64,000 nucleotides of DNA from a bacterium (GCA_021800535.1 JAJYYV010000003.1:1-64000), one strand, 5' to 3'; positions 20,309 through 30,596 are shown, counted from the stretch's first letter. Program-made: numbers and translations. The notes: generated from the letters alone by a model not told the origin.

Positions 20309-21649
20309 TCAATTAAATCTGATTAAATAATCAAAAGCATTGTCTTTACCAATAGAAAGTGAAAGATTTTCCAATGCTTTGGCATAGCCGTATATACTAT
20401 TATAATAATCCATTTCTGCTTGTGTAAGTAATGTTCTGGCATCCAAGATATCTGTAGATGTAGCAAGTTGATTTTTATACCTCAGGTTTGTAAGTTTATA
20501 ATTTTCTATTGCTTCTGCCACAGATGTTTTTGCTACAGATATATTATTATAAGCAACCATAGCCTGGTTGTATGCATTTAAAATCTGTGTTTGGGCATAG
20601 GTTTTTAAATTATTTAATTCTTCCTGCAAAGATTTTTCCTGTAAATTTATAGCCTGTACTTTATTTTTTGTTTTTCCCCAGTTAAAAATGTTCCATGATG
20701 CTATTAAAAGCAAACTATACATAGAATTATTTGAATATCTGTTTTCATCTATATCTGCATTTTCCCCTGCTCTGCTATAATTCCCTATAAGTTCAATCTG
20801 AGGATAATAGGCGGATTTTGTCTCTCCGATTTCAGATTTTGCTTTATATATAGCAAAAGATAAAGCTTTTATATCAGGTCTTTGATATATATCAGAATAA
20901 AGAGATTTTAAAGTGTCTTTTAGTGGCATTACTTTTTTAATTTGAGTAAAAGTATGCTGTTTTTCTATAGGTTCATTTATAAGTTGATTAAGTTGGGCTA
21001 TTGCATTGATAAGATTTGTTTGTGCCTGTTGTAGTTCTTGTTTGGAATTATAATAGGCAACTTCTGACTTTAAAAGGTCTACACTTGGTATAAGTCCGTT
21101 TTTAAAAAAATATTGTGCATCTTTTAAATGAGAAGAAAACTCTTTAGATGTAATCTGTCTTACTTTTAGAATTTTTTGTGCGTATAATACATTTAAATAA
21201 GCAATTTTTGCATTTGTAACAATCTGATTTTTAATAAGGCCAATCTGTGCTTTTGAAAACAATTCATTATATTTGGCATATTTGTATTTATTTAATAAAT
21301 ATAAGGAAAACAGGGGTTGACTTACAGTTAAATTCCATTGGAAATTACTTGTAGAACTCATAAAAATTTTACTATTATTTACTATTTGATATGGTTGTTG
21401 ACTAAGTTTCTTATATGAATAGTTGGTGGAAACATCAGGTAAAAAATTTTTAAATTCACTTTCCTTTATATTTTTACTGCTTTGATAAAGCAATTTATAT
21501 TGTTTGATAATATAATTATTGTTAGAAGCCCTGGTTTCAACCTCTTTTAGATTTAAAGCATAACAATTTCCTGAAAAGAAAATTATAGTTAGAATGGAAA
21601 AACTTATAAATATAAATTTTTTATGAAACAATATTTTTTTTATAGACAT
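20309..21649 (-). CDS. TolC-family outer membrane efflux protein
   Basis: Signal peptide plus coiled-coil repeats; YSLLLIASWNIFNWGKTKNKV. Confidence 0.87.
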   Translation of the reverse strand: MSIKKILFHKKFIFISFSILTIIFFSGNCYALNLKEVETRASNNNYIIKQYKLLYQSSKNIKESEFKNFLPDVSTNYSYKKLSQQPYQIVNNSKIFMSSTSNFQWNLTVSQPLFSLYLLNKYKYAKYNELFSKAQIGLIKNQIVTNAKIAYLNVLYAQKILKVRQITSKEFSSHLKDAQYFFKNGLIPSVDLLKSEVAYYNSKQELQQAQTNLINAIAQLNQLINEPIEKQHTFTQIKKVMPLKDTLKSLYSDIYQRPDIKALSFAIYKAKSEIGETKSAYYPQIELIGNYSRAGENADIDENRYSNNSMYSLLLIASWNIFNWGKTKNKVQAINLQEKSLQEELNNLKTYAQTQILNAYNQAMVAYNNISVAKTSVAEAIENYKLTNLRYKNQLATSTDILDARTLLTQAEMDYYNSIYGYAKALENLSLSIGKDNAFDYLIRFN

Positions 21650-21663
21650 TGTTCTTCTCCATT

Positions 21664-21825
21664 GTAAATACTCAGTGAAGTATGTTTAAAATAAGTTTGA
21701 ATTGTCTTTTCAGCCTTCGGCTGATTCGCCGTGTTGTGTGGCGAAGAAATGAGAAGAGCAATTCATAACTTAATTCTTACTTTAGTTAGTATAAAAAAAA
21801 TAACAGTGTTTACTGAATATCTACT
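21664..21825. repeat. Intergenic hairpin repeat (copy B)
   Basis: GTAAATACTCAGTGA start; TTTAAAATAAGTTTGAATTGTCTTTT...AGAGCAATTCATAACTTAA imperfect inverted arms; ends GTGTTTACTGAATATCTACT. Confidence 0.7.
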
Positions 21826-21862
21826 CTCCATTTATTGTTATTAAAAAAATTAAATTGCTATT

Positions 21863-21886
21863 TATATGCCATATTTAGTATATATT
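21863..21886. promoter_or_regulatory. Candidate operator (copy 1 of 4)
   Basis: TATATGCCATATTTAGTATATATT upstream of the efflux operon. Confidence 0.55.
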
Positions 21887-21919
21887 AATATAAGAATAAA
21901 AATCTGTCAAATTTTAAAT

Positions 21920-21938
21920 GAAAATGATTATCATTATA
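21920..21938. promoter_or_regulatory. Fur-box-like site
   Basis: GAAAATGATTATCATTATA versus consensus GATAATGATAATCATTATC. Confidence 0.6.
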
Positions 21939-21989
21939 ATATAATTTTTTTATAAATCAAAAATTTATTTTCATAAATGTCAGAATCTG

Positions 21990-22472
21990 TCACGGGTCTT
22001 CTGTATTATATCCCTGGCCTGAATTCTCTGAATTTATCATACTAACAAGATATGGTTACCATATTGAAGAATTATATAAAACACTTAATCCATATAAATC
22101 TACATCATTATCATTTATGGATGAGGTTGTGGAATTTTCATTTACTTTGGCAAAGAATCCTTGAGCGGATAATTTTGAAATTGTTTGAGGGGTATAATTA
22201 ACTTTTATGGCATCAAATGATTTTTGTATGCCTAAAGTTGAACCAAGTAAAGGCCCTAATTCTTTTGAGGCATTTAGGGCATTATATTGGCTTCCAATAA
22301 CAAATCCTTCTCCTATTTTCAGGTTTTGTCTTCCTATTGTCAGGTTAAGTCCTGGGGTAAAAATATTATCAATCTTTATATATGCAAGGTTAAGAATAAA
22401 ATCCCTATAGCAATTCCAAATATCAGAAGTAATTTTTTCACGAATAAATATGTTCTCATCTATTAGAACAGG
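21990..22472 (-). pseudogene. Outer membrane porin remnant (alginate-export-like)
   Basis: NIFTPGLNLTIGRQNLKIGEGFVIGSQYNALN, no start region; reading continues past an internal stop as PYLVSMINSENSGQGYNTEDP*. Confidence 0.6.
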
Positions 22473-23052
22473 GGATGCAAACAAATTCTCCATTTTTTAT
22501 CTGTAAGTATCTTTCAAAAACATATTCCCCGCATACTGCGCATTTGTTCTTATTAAATGAGTTTTTAATTGGCGTAATCTTAAAATCAGGTTTTGGTTCA
22601 ATCTTAAACATAGATTCATCTGATTGTTGATAAACCCAGTTTATTACTTCATCTACAACACTTGAAGGAATTTGTGAAGGTTCCACTCCTTTTTTACGAT
22701 ATACAAAAAATTCAAATTTTCCCATTTCATCAATAAATTTTGGTAAGAGGGAATAACGGACTGCTTCTTTTTGTGGATGATAAAAAGTTGCAGCTAATTT
22801 CCCGTAAAATGTTTTTTCTATCAAACCCTTGCCATAGGTTGCCCCGGTTGCTATCTGTATTCCATCTACCATGCATGTTTGCGGATGTCCTTTACCTATT
22901 TCAGCAAAAACCAGAAGACCATGGTCTTTTACATATCCTTCTTTAAGATATTCTAATGCCAATTTTCCCATTCTATAGCCAATAGGCATAAATGGACATT
23001 TATGCCCATGAAACTCCCATGCCCATTCAGGCGGAACAAATTTTTTTTTCAT
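22456..23052 (-). CDS. FmdE-family protein
   Basis: EFHGHKCPFMPIGYRMGKLAL; C-terminal CAVCGE...CIPC zinc-finger-like motif; ATG at 23052. Confidence 0.8.
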   Translation of the reverse strand: MKKKFVPPEWAWEFHGHKCPFMPIGYRMGKLALEYLKEGYVKDHGLLVFAEIGKGHPQTCMVDGIQIATGATYGKGLIEKTFYGKLAATFYHPQKEAVRYSLLPKFIDEMGKFEFFVYRKKGVEPSQIPSSVVDEVINWVYQQSDESMFKIEPKPDFKITPIKNSFNKNKCAVCGEYVFERYLQIKNGEFVCIPCSNR

Positions 23053-23099
23053 ACTGCCTCCTTTTTCTCCTTTTATTGTGTAAATTATTAATATATTGT

Positions 23100-23123
23100 T
23101 ATATGCCAATACTTACATATATT
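23100..23123. promoter_or_regulatory. Candidate operator (copy 2 of 4)
   Basis: TATATGCCAATACTTACATATATT upstream of the FmdE-family gene. Confidence 0.55.
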
Positions 23124-23215
23124 TTAAAACATATTTTATATCTGTCAAATTTTTTTGGTTAGATACTAATTTTAGTAAATATTCACTGATAAAATTGGAA
23201 TTGGGACAAAATTAT

Positions 23216-23437
23216 TTAAGTTAAAGATTTATCTTTGCTAATACCTGTTTCTTTGATGATTGCCCGTAATGTCCCTTTTGGAATATCACCTGGATGATTG
23301 GGAACAGTGGTACGCCTTCGAGTTTGAGGATTATACCAAATTTCATGACTTCCTTTATCTTCTCTATCAAAAACAAATCCTGCTGCACGCAATTTCTTTA
23401 TTACTTTTTGATATGTAAAGGCTGGTAGTTTACTCAT
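23216..23437 (-). CDS. hicA: HicA-family toxin
   Basis: LPAFTYQKVIKKLRAAGFVFDREDKGSHEIWYNPQTRRRTTVPNHPGDIPKGTLRAIIKETGIS. Confidence 0.92.
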   Translation of the reverse strand: MSKLPAFTYQKVIKKLRAAGFVFDREDKGSHEIWYNPQTRRRTTVPNHPGDIPKGTLRAIIKETGISKDKSLT

Positions 23438-23676
23438 ACATTTACAGGAATTTGTAAGTTTTCAATTTTCGCTTTTGGAGATTTTAAACTTTTTGGAAGG
23501 GGGTCCCCATGTGATATACAAGATTCAATAATTTTTCTACCAACATCTTGGGCTATTTCAATTGTTTCAGCAATAGTTCTTCCTTGAGCTATTAATCCTT
23601 GAATTGTATCACTTGTTGCTAAATATCCACCTTCTTTTAATTTTTTAATCTTTATATGTAATAAATATTCACTCAT
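23434..23676 (-). CDS. hicB: HicB-family antitoxin
   Basis: GGYLATSDTIQGLIAQGRTIAETIEIAQDVGRKIIES; overlaps hicA by 4 nt. Confidence 0.88.
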   Translation of the reverse strand: MSEYLLHIKIKKLKEGGYLATSDTIQGLIAQGRTIAETIEIAQDVGRKIIESCISHGDPLPKSLKSPKAKIENLQIPVNV

Positions 23677-23824
23677 GAAATAATTATATCATTTACATTG
23701 ATTTTTGTGAAATATTCGCATTGTGTTAAAATTCTTACAGAAGGAAGTTTAGTTTTTACTCTGTGTCTCTGTGCCTGTCTATATACACGTGTCTCAGTGA
23801 ATATTTACTTTCTACATTCAAGTT

Positions 23825-24892
23825 TCAAACTTTCCAGAGCAATGCCTTGATATTGTTTTTTACTGATTTTTTAAACATTAATGCAAAATTGACTAATCCT
23901 ATCATTACAGGTACTTCTATTAATGGACCGATTACAGCAGCAAAAGCCACGCCCGAATTAATTCCAAATACAGCCACTGCAACTGCAATTGCTAATTCAA
24001 AATTATTGCTGGCAGCTGTAAATGCTAAAGTTGTTGATTTTTTATATCCTGCCGCAAATTTATTTGCCATATAAAAACTCAGTACAAACATTACAACAAA
24101 ATAAATTAAAAGAGGTATAGCAATCCGGACCACATTTAAAGGAATTTCTACAATTAATTTTCCCTGTAAACTAAACATTACTATAATAGTAAATAAAAGT
24201 GCTATTAATGTTATAGGGCTTATCTTGGAAATAAATTTAGTATGATACCATTGTTTGCTTTTCTTTTTGATTAATGCAAATCGTATAATGATTCCAGCTA
24301 AAAACGGTATTCCAAGATAAATAAAAACGCTTTTTGCAATTTCTGCGATACTTATATGAATAACGCTGCCTTTTAGACCAAACAATGGAGGAAGTTTCGT
24401 AATAAATATCCATGCATAAATAGAGTAGAAAACCACTTGAAATATACTATTAAAGGCCACCAGACCAGCAGCATATTCTGTATCTCCTTCAGCAAGGTCA
24501 TTCCAAACCAGTACCATGGCAATACACCTTGCTAAACCAATCATTATCAAACCGATCATATATTGCGGATAACTTCTTAAAAATATAATAGCCAGAAGGA
24601 ACATTAATATTGGGCCTATAATCCAATTTTGCAGTAAAGAAAGTCCAAGAACCTTCCAGTCGCTAAACACATCTGCAATCTCTTCATATTTTACTTTAGC
24701 AAGAGGTGGATACATCATAAGAATAAGGCCTATTGCAATTGGAATATTTGTGGTTCCAATAGTAAAATGTCCCCAGAATTTAGAAATGGTGGGGAAAAAG
24801 AATCCTAATCCTACACCGACTGCCATAGCCAAAAAAATCCATAGGGTTAAAAATCTATCTAAAAATGATAATTTCTTTTTAGTATTTTCCAT
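23825..24892 (-). CDS. acr3: ACR3-type arsenite efflux permease
   Basis: [43 protein letters not shown]. Confidence 0.93.
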   Translation of the reverse strand: MENTKKKLSFLDRFLTLWIFLAMAVGVGLGFFFPTISKFWGHFTIGTTNIPIAIGLILMMYPPLAKVKYEEIADVFSDWKVLGLSLLQNWIIGPILMFLLAIIFLRSYPQYMIGLIMIGLARCIAMVLVWNDLAEGDTEYAAGLVAFNSIFQVVFYSIYAWIFITKLPPLFGLKGSVIHISIAEIAKSVFIYLGIPFLAGIIIRFALIKKKSKQWYHTKFISKISPITLIALLFTIIVMFSLQGKLIVEIPLNVVRIAIPLLIYFVVMFVLSFYMANKFAAGYKKSTTLAFTAASNNFELAIAVAVAVFGINSGVAFAAVIGPLIEVPVMIGLVNFALMFKKSVKNNIKALLWKV

Positions 24893-24917
24893 AAATTTAT
24901 ATTTTAATTTAATATTA

Positions 24918-24941
24918 TATATGCCAAACTTAGCATATATT
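24918..24941. promoter_or_regulatory. Candidate operator (copy 3 of 4)
   Basis: TATATGCCAAACTTAGCATATATT upstream of acr3; half-sites TATATGCCAA / TTAGCATATA. Confidence 0.6.
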
Positions 24942-24985
24942 TTATCATAGATATTTTTTTTGTCAATAGTATAAAAATGTAAATT

Positions 24986-25327
24986 TTAAAATTCTTGTTT
25001 AAAGAAGTTTTTTAGTCTTTCCTTTATGAAATTTTTTGGTAAAATACCACTTTTTTTATTGTCTATATCAAAAGTTCTACAAGCATAATTAACCTCTGTA
25101 GGTTTTTTTAGGGTATATATATCAATTCCATTTATATAAATTGAAGGAGACCCTAAAAAATTAACCTCTTTTGCTTTTTCAATTGTTTCTACATTTATTT
25201 GTTTGATTTTAACAGATAAATGTAATTCTTTTAACGCTTCTTTCAAATTATTCAATGTCGGTTGCGAATTAGGACAACCACTAAAGTATAAAAACTCTAT
25301 TTGGTTCATAAGTTCTCCTGCTTTCAT
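24986..25327 (-). CDS. Thioredoxin-fold-like small protein
   Basis: IEFLYFSGCPNSQPTLNNLKEAL...FLGSPSIYINGIDI; ATG start may be internal (MNQIEF). Confidence 0.6.
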   Translation of the reverse strand: MKAGELMNQIEFLYFSGCPNSQPTLNNLKEALKELHLSVKIKQINVETIEKAKEVNFLGSPSIYINGIDIYTLKKPTEVNYACRTFDIDNKKSGILPKNFIKERLKNFFKQEF

Positions 25328-25489
25328 TTGGAATTTTAGTTAAAAACTTTTTAGGGATGTATTAAAAAATTGGCTTTAAATTTTTAGAAATATTAAGACC
25401 TGTTTTACCAAGAATTCTTTTTAATAACATACTATTTATTATAACATTATTAATCAATTCAATTATAGTAAATAATTTTGTTACTGGTT

Positions 25490-26320
25490 CTAACAGGCTA
25501 AATATTTTACTAATGCATCATGTGCCGCTGCTACAATTCTATATACAGTTGGTCCATCTGTTAGATAAGGTTGCGTTGCCATTTGAAAGGTTTCTAATTC
25601 TGTTACAGAAACTCTTTTTTGTATAGCTAATCCAATAATATTAGTCATTTCACCGGCTGATATTCCTCCAGCAACTTGTCCTCCTAATAATACACCAGAC
25701 TGTTTAGAAAAAATCAGTCTGACTATTACTTTATTTGTTCCTGGCATACTTCGTGGATGTTTATCTGCTCCTTCTGTATTCCCTGTAATAATGTCAAAGC
25801 CTTCTTTTTTGGCACTTACCTGGTTAAGGCCTGCTGAACCCAAAACCAATCCATCTATATATGTGGCATAAATTCCAATAGTTCCTTTATTTTCCCTGAT
25901 AAGTCGTATTTTATAAAGATTTGCAGCGGCAATTTTGGCTTCAGCTCCTGCAATGGATGCAAGCATAACCGGAGATACTTTTCTTGTAAAAAAATCTTTT
26001 TTTTCTGCACAATCTCCTATAGCAATAATATCCGGGTCTGAAGTACGCATATATTCATCTGTCCAGATACCTTTTCCTCTACCCAAATCTAATCCTGCAT
26101 CTACTGCAATCTTTGTGTTTGGAACTGCTCCTATACCTAAAACAACACTATCTGCTTTTAATTCTTTGCCATTTTCCAATTTTACTGCTTCAACTTTATT
26201 TTTTCCCAGAATTTCCACAACTTTGCTATTAAGAAAAAGTTGTATTCCCTTATTTTTAATTTTCTCTTCAGCCAATAGAGAAAAATCTTCATCAAAAGAG
26301 TTTGCCAGTAAATGTGGCAA
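25490..26320 (-). pseudogene. FAD/NAD-dependent disulfide oxidoreductase (NADH oxidase/CoA-disulfide reductase-like), missing N-terminal domain
   Basis: SVVLGIGAVPNTKIAVDAGL, IIAIGDCAE, dimerization domain; no N-terminal FAD-binding GxGxxG; truncated at 26320. Confidence 0.8.
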
Positions 26321-26797
26321 AGCCTTGAAGTTTACGGATGTTCAGATTTTTCTAAAGAGTTTAAAGATAAAGTGATAGATTTAAAAGGAAAATTCATAGA
26401 AATAGAAAAATTTACAGAAATCTATAAAAATATTTATCTAACCGGTACATTAGAAGGAAACCACAAAGGAAAATATATTTCAGAACAAGCCCTGTTTATA
26501 AAAACAGATAATGGAGTTAGTATAATAACCGGATGTTCACATTTTGGAATTTTAAATATTTTTAGTATACTTAATAATTGTTTACAGCAACAGGATATAT
26601 ATTTAATAATGGGAGGATTCCATTTAAAAGATACTGATAAAAAATCTATTGAATATATAGTCAGTCGGTTTAAAAAAAATAATGTAAAGAAAGTTGCTCC
26701 TACCCATTGTTCAGGAAAACAAACAGAGGAAATTTTTAAAGATATTTATAAAGAAAATTTTATATATGTAAAAGTAGGACAAACAATAAGGATATAA
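26312..26797 (+). pseudogene. MBL-fold metallohydrolase, missing N-terminal half
   Basis: SIITGCSHFGILNI, IMGGFHLKD, VAPTHCSGKQ typical of a C-terminal MBL portion; no HxHxDH N-terminal motif. Confidence 0.75.
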
Positions 26798-26801
26798 TAA
26801 A

Positions 26802-27614
26802 ATGGCTACAGAAAAACAAGAAAATGAATTAAAAAAAATAGAGGATTTATTGAAAAAAAATATGGCCCAGATTAAATCTAAAATTTTAATTCTTTCAAAT
26901 AAAGGCGGGGTAGGTAAAAGTTTTATAAGTTCCAATATAGCAGTTTTTTTAAGTAAAAATAATAAAGTCGGATTAATGGATGCTGATATTCATGGCCCTT
27001 CCATAGGTAAAATATTAGGGTTTGAAGGAGAAAGATTATATAGTAAAGAAAATAATATCATTCCTTATCAGATTAATCCTAATTTGGTGGCTGTTTCCAT
27101 GTCTTCTTTTATTGAAAATTCTGACACTCCCCTTATATGGAGAGGCCCGTTAAAAATGAGTATCATAAGACAATTTTTAGCAGAAGTGGAATGGGGGATT
27201 TTAGATTATCTTATTATAGATTCCCCTCCGGGGACAGGGGATGAACCTTTATCTATATGTCAATTAATTCCTGGTTTAACAGGAGCAATCATTGTTACAA
27301 CACCTCAGGAAATAGCCCTATTAGACTCAAGAAAATGTGTAAATTTCCTTAGGCAGCTTTCTATACCTATACTGGGAATTGTAGAAAATATGAGCGGTTT
27401 TGTTTGCCCTAATTGCGGGTTTAAAATTGACTTGTTTAAATCCGGTGGGGGCCAAATAGCCTCTAAAGAATTAAATGTTCCATTTCTTGGTAAAATTCCT
27501 TTTATTCCTGAGGTGGTGGAATCAATGGATAAAGGAACTCCATTTGTTGATATATATCCGGATTCAGAAATTACAAAAGATATTGAAAAAATTTGTGTAT
27601 CTCTACCTAAATAG
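26802..27614 (+). CDS. mrp: Mrp/NBP35-family Fe-S carrier P-loop ATPase
   Basis: LSNKGGVGKSFISSNIA; DADIHGPSIGKILG; DSPPGTGDEPL; CPNCG. Confidence 0.93.
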   Translation: MATEKQENELKKIEDLLKKNMAQIKSKILILSNKGGVGKSFISSNIAVFLSKNNKVGLMDADIHGPSIGKILGFEGERLYSKENNIIPYQINPNLVAVSMSSFIENSDTPLIWRGPLKMSIIRQFLAEVEWGILDYLIIDSPPGTGDEPLSICQLIPGLTGAIIVTTPQEIALLDSRKCVNFLRQLSIPILGIVENMSGFVCPNCGFKIDLFKSGGGQIASKELNVPFLGKIPFIPEVVESMDKGTPFVDIYPDSEITKDIEKICVSLPK

Positions 27615-28030
27615 ATAAATCATTAGATTTTAGGGCACTAATTACTACAAAACCTCCCTGGTCAAATCCTTTTTTAGGAGTTTCAATTACATTTATATTA
27701 TCCGGGAAATCAAAAATTGTCTGATAATAAGAAAAAGAATCAAAACCTGTATCTTTAAGCAGGTCTATCACTTCCTGAACACTTAAAAAATTTGCTTTTT
27801 CATAGAATACACTTTTTTTATGCTGATAAAATTCCCCCAAAAAATTTTTTTTGTCTACTATTCCAATGATTATTTTACCTTTTTTCTTTAAAACCCTGGC
27901 AGATTCTTCTATAACCTTTTTAGGATTTTCAACAAAACATAATGTAATAATAATTATGACATAATCAAAAGCAGAATTTTTATATGGGAGATTTTCTCCT
28001 TGTCCATGTTGAACATCTATACCCCTTTTT
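27607..28030 (-). pseudogene. SAM-dependent methyltransferase, C-terminal remnant
   Basis: Open frame GIDVQHGQGENLPYKNSAFDYVIIIITLCFVENPKKVIEESARVLKKKGKIIIGIVDKKNFLGEFYQHKKSVF...; N-terminal motif I missing. Confidence 0.7.
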
Positions 28031-28040
28031 TTTGTTAATA

Positions 28041-29333
28041 TTATTTTTTAAATTTTTCTGATTGAGATTCCTCTAAAGAATGTGTAGGAGATGTAATCTC
28101 TTTAAGTTCTTTATTAAAATATTTATTTATTACCTGCTTTACTGTATCATTTTCTTCCACCTGATATATATCTACAAAACTGTTTTTTAACATATAAAAA
28201 GATAATTCCCCTATTTGCCGGGTAAATAATATATTTAATTTATATTTAATAATATGTTTAATCACCTTAATACCTATATGTGTTTTTTCATCTAAAAATT
28301 CATTATAGAAAAAATCTTCTATTTCTACAAATTTATTTTGTAGATTAATTTTTAATATAATATAGTATGGAGCTCTTCCAAAATGTCCATAAACCTTTGA
28401 ATCTAAGTTGTTTATTTCTTTTACAGGGATAATTCCATATTCAATATTTTCTATTGCAGGTTCAATATGTATAAATATTGATTCAATATCTTTATACTCT
28501 GTTGTGATAAAATTTTCTATTTTATCTGTTAACTGGTGAGCCTGGTATAAAGGAAGTGTTGGAGAAGTTTGAATTTTACATTCTACAATTTTAAAAGGCC
28601 CTGATTGTCTGATTTTTACTTCATTTGTTCCTTTAACTCCATAAATTTCATTTATTTTTTCCTTTATTTTTTGTTGTAATTGAGGGTCCAAATTTGCATC
28701 CAACAAAACCAGAAGAGATGTCCAGGTGTTTTGAATACCAAATCTTAAAATCAGAAAAGAAATCAGAATTATAACAGTGCCTTCTATATATGGTATATGT
28801 AAAAAAGATAAATATATGCCTACAGAAACAATAATTGATGTAAAAATATCCATAAAAGATTCCTAGGCATTTATAATAAGTGCAGAAGAATTAATATTTT
28901 CACCAACCTTATATATTTTCTTAGAAATAAAAAAAGATGTAATAATGGATATTATGCTTGCAAGTATAGGCATAAAAGGAAAGGAGATGATTTTTTCTAT
29001 ATGGAAAAGTTTATTATAGCCGGTTTTTAATAGTTCAATGCCAATCCATATTACCAATAGTCCTATTATAAATGTTGCCAGGGTTTCTGCTTTAAAAAGT
29101 CCATAAGGGAATTTATCACTTTTTTTCTTTGATGCCAGCCATAGCCCAAATCCGGATATCAAAATAGCAAAAAGGTCAGTACTACTATGAAAAGCATCAG
29201 CTATTAAAATTTTGGAGTTAAAAAGAGAGCCAATAGTTCCTTTTAAAATTGCTAAAATCAAGGTAATAAACGCAGAGATAAAGGCTATTTTTTGTCCTGG
29301 TTTCAGTTTTTCTATTTTATTATCAGTATTCAT
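28041..29333 (-). pseudogene. CDF cation transporter with C-terminal NifX-like domain, interrupted by in-frame TAG
   Basis: ORFs 28863..29333 and 28041..28853 share one frame: NSSALIINA-TAG-ESFMDIFTSIIVSVGIYLS; CDF N-terminus then HFGRAPYYII domain. Confidence 0.75.
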
Positions 29334-29343
29334 AAATTAAGTA

Positions 29344-29562
29344 TTACCGGGATAAAAATTGACGCGCCATATATGCCCCGCATTTAGGACATTTTGTTTT
29401 AAAACAAGGAACTCCTTGCTGATGAGGAACTACTGTCATGCAATTAGGACAAATACAGGTTTCTTCTGGATTAATCATTCTATGATACATAAACAGATTC
29501 CATCTTTTTCCCCTGCGAAACATTCTGCCGGGGGCACTTCTTCTATTTCCTCTAAATGGCAT
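29344..29562 (-). CDS. Small zinc-ribbon protein
   Basis: CICPNCMTVVPHQQGVPCFKTKCPKCGAYMAR. Confidence 0.7.
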   Translation of the reverse strand: MPFRGNRRSAPGRMFRRGKRWNLFMYHRMINPEETCICPNCMTVVPHQQGVPCFKTKCPKCGAYMARQFLSR

Positions 29563-29565
29563 TTA

Positions 29566-30444
29566 TTACTCTCCAAATTTCTCCCAGATTTTTATAATTT
29601 CTTCTTTTACTTCTGTTTTATTATATTCTATTATAGTTTTACCATTTACTATTGCTTCAATAATACCTGCATCAAATTTTATTTTTCCAATCAAAGGAAT
29701 ATTATTTTTTTTACAGAATTCTTCTATTTTTGTTGACATATTTATATTTAGGTCATACTTATTTATTACAAGTTTTACCTCAGCTCCAAAATGATTGGCT
29801 ACATTTATGATTCTTTCAGCATCATGTAAACCTGAAAGTGTAGGTTCTGTTACAATTAGAGACCTATCAACTTCAGAAAGTGATGCAATTACAGGACATC
29901 CAATTCCAGGCGGTCCATCAATAATTATTAAATCGCATTTATTACTTTTTGCCAGGTTTTTTGCCTGGTTTTTTACCATAGTAACCAATTCTCCTGAATT
30001 TTCTTCGCCGATACCAAGTTTTGCATGCACAAAAGGTCCATATTTAGTATCAGATATATACCATTGTCCACTGACAGCTTTTTTAAAGTCAATAGCATTT
30101 ACAGGGCAGTTCCAGACACATACGCCGCAACCTTCGCAAGAAATATCATCAATTATGATTTTTTCAAGGTTTCCATTATGTTTTTTTATTGATTTTACAG
30201 CATCAAATCTGCATAGAAAAAAACACTTTCCGCATTTTATACATTTCTCCTGATTAATAAAAGATTTTTTTTCTCCCATAAAATCATGAGTTTCTTTTAT
30301 TATAGGATGTAATAAAAGGTATAAATCAGAAGCATCTACATCACAATCTACCATCACTTTATTCTTTGCCAGTGCTGCAAAAGCAGCAGTAAGAACAGTT
30401 TTTCCTGTTCCTCCTTTACCACTTATAATTAGTAGTTGTTTCAT
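29566..30444 (-). CDS. MinD-superfamily P-loop ATPase with inserted 4Fe-4S ferredoxin domain (1)
   Basis: ISGKGGTGKTVLTAAFA; CIKCGKCFFLCRF...CEGCGVCVWNCP; DGPPGIGCPVIAS. Confidence 0.92.
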   Translation of the reverse strand: MKQLLIISGKGGTGKTVLTAAFAALAKNKVMVDCDVDASDLYLLLHPIIKETHDFMGEKKSFINQEKCIKCGKCFFLCRFDAVKSIKKHNGNLEKIIIDDISCEGCGVCVWNCPVNAIDFKKAVSGQWYISDTKYGPFVHAKLGIGEENSGELVTMVKNQAKNLAKSNKCDLIIIDGPPGIGCPVIASLSEVDRSLIVTEPTLSGLHDAERIINVANHFGAEVKLVINKYDLNINMSTKIEEFCKKNNIPLIGKIKFDAGIIEAIVNGKTIIEYNKTEVKEEIIKIWEKFGE

Positions 30445-30472
30445 TGTTTATTAACCCTTAAATCCTTAGAAA

Positions 30473-30596
30473 TATGTTTAAAATAAGTTTGGGTTGTCTT
30501 TGATCCGCCTAAAAGATTGGCGGAGAAAAGAGCAATCCATAACTTAAGTCTTACGTTAGTTAATATAAAAATTAACAGTGTTTACTGAATATTTAC
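30473..30596. repeat. Intergenic hairpin repeat (copy C)
   Basis: TGTTTAAAATAAGTTTGGGTTGTCTTTGATCCGCC...GGCGGAGAAAAGAGCAATCCATAACTTAA...AACAGTGTTTACTGAATATTTAC. Confidence 0.7.

Larger units (their letters stand above)
23174..23809. mobile_element. Inverted-repeat-flanked hicBA cassette
   Basis: AGTAAATATTCACTGA (23174-23189) and exact reverse complement TCAGTGAATATTTACT (23794-23809) enclose hicBA. Confidence 0.45.

Noticed and set aside
25330-25480. Minus-strand peptide IKKILGKTGLNISKNLKPIF as a MarC-like remnant
   Set aside because: Only about 20 residues of weak resemblance; insufficient evidence.
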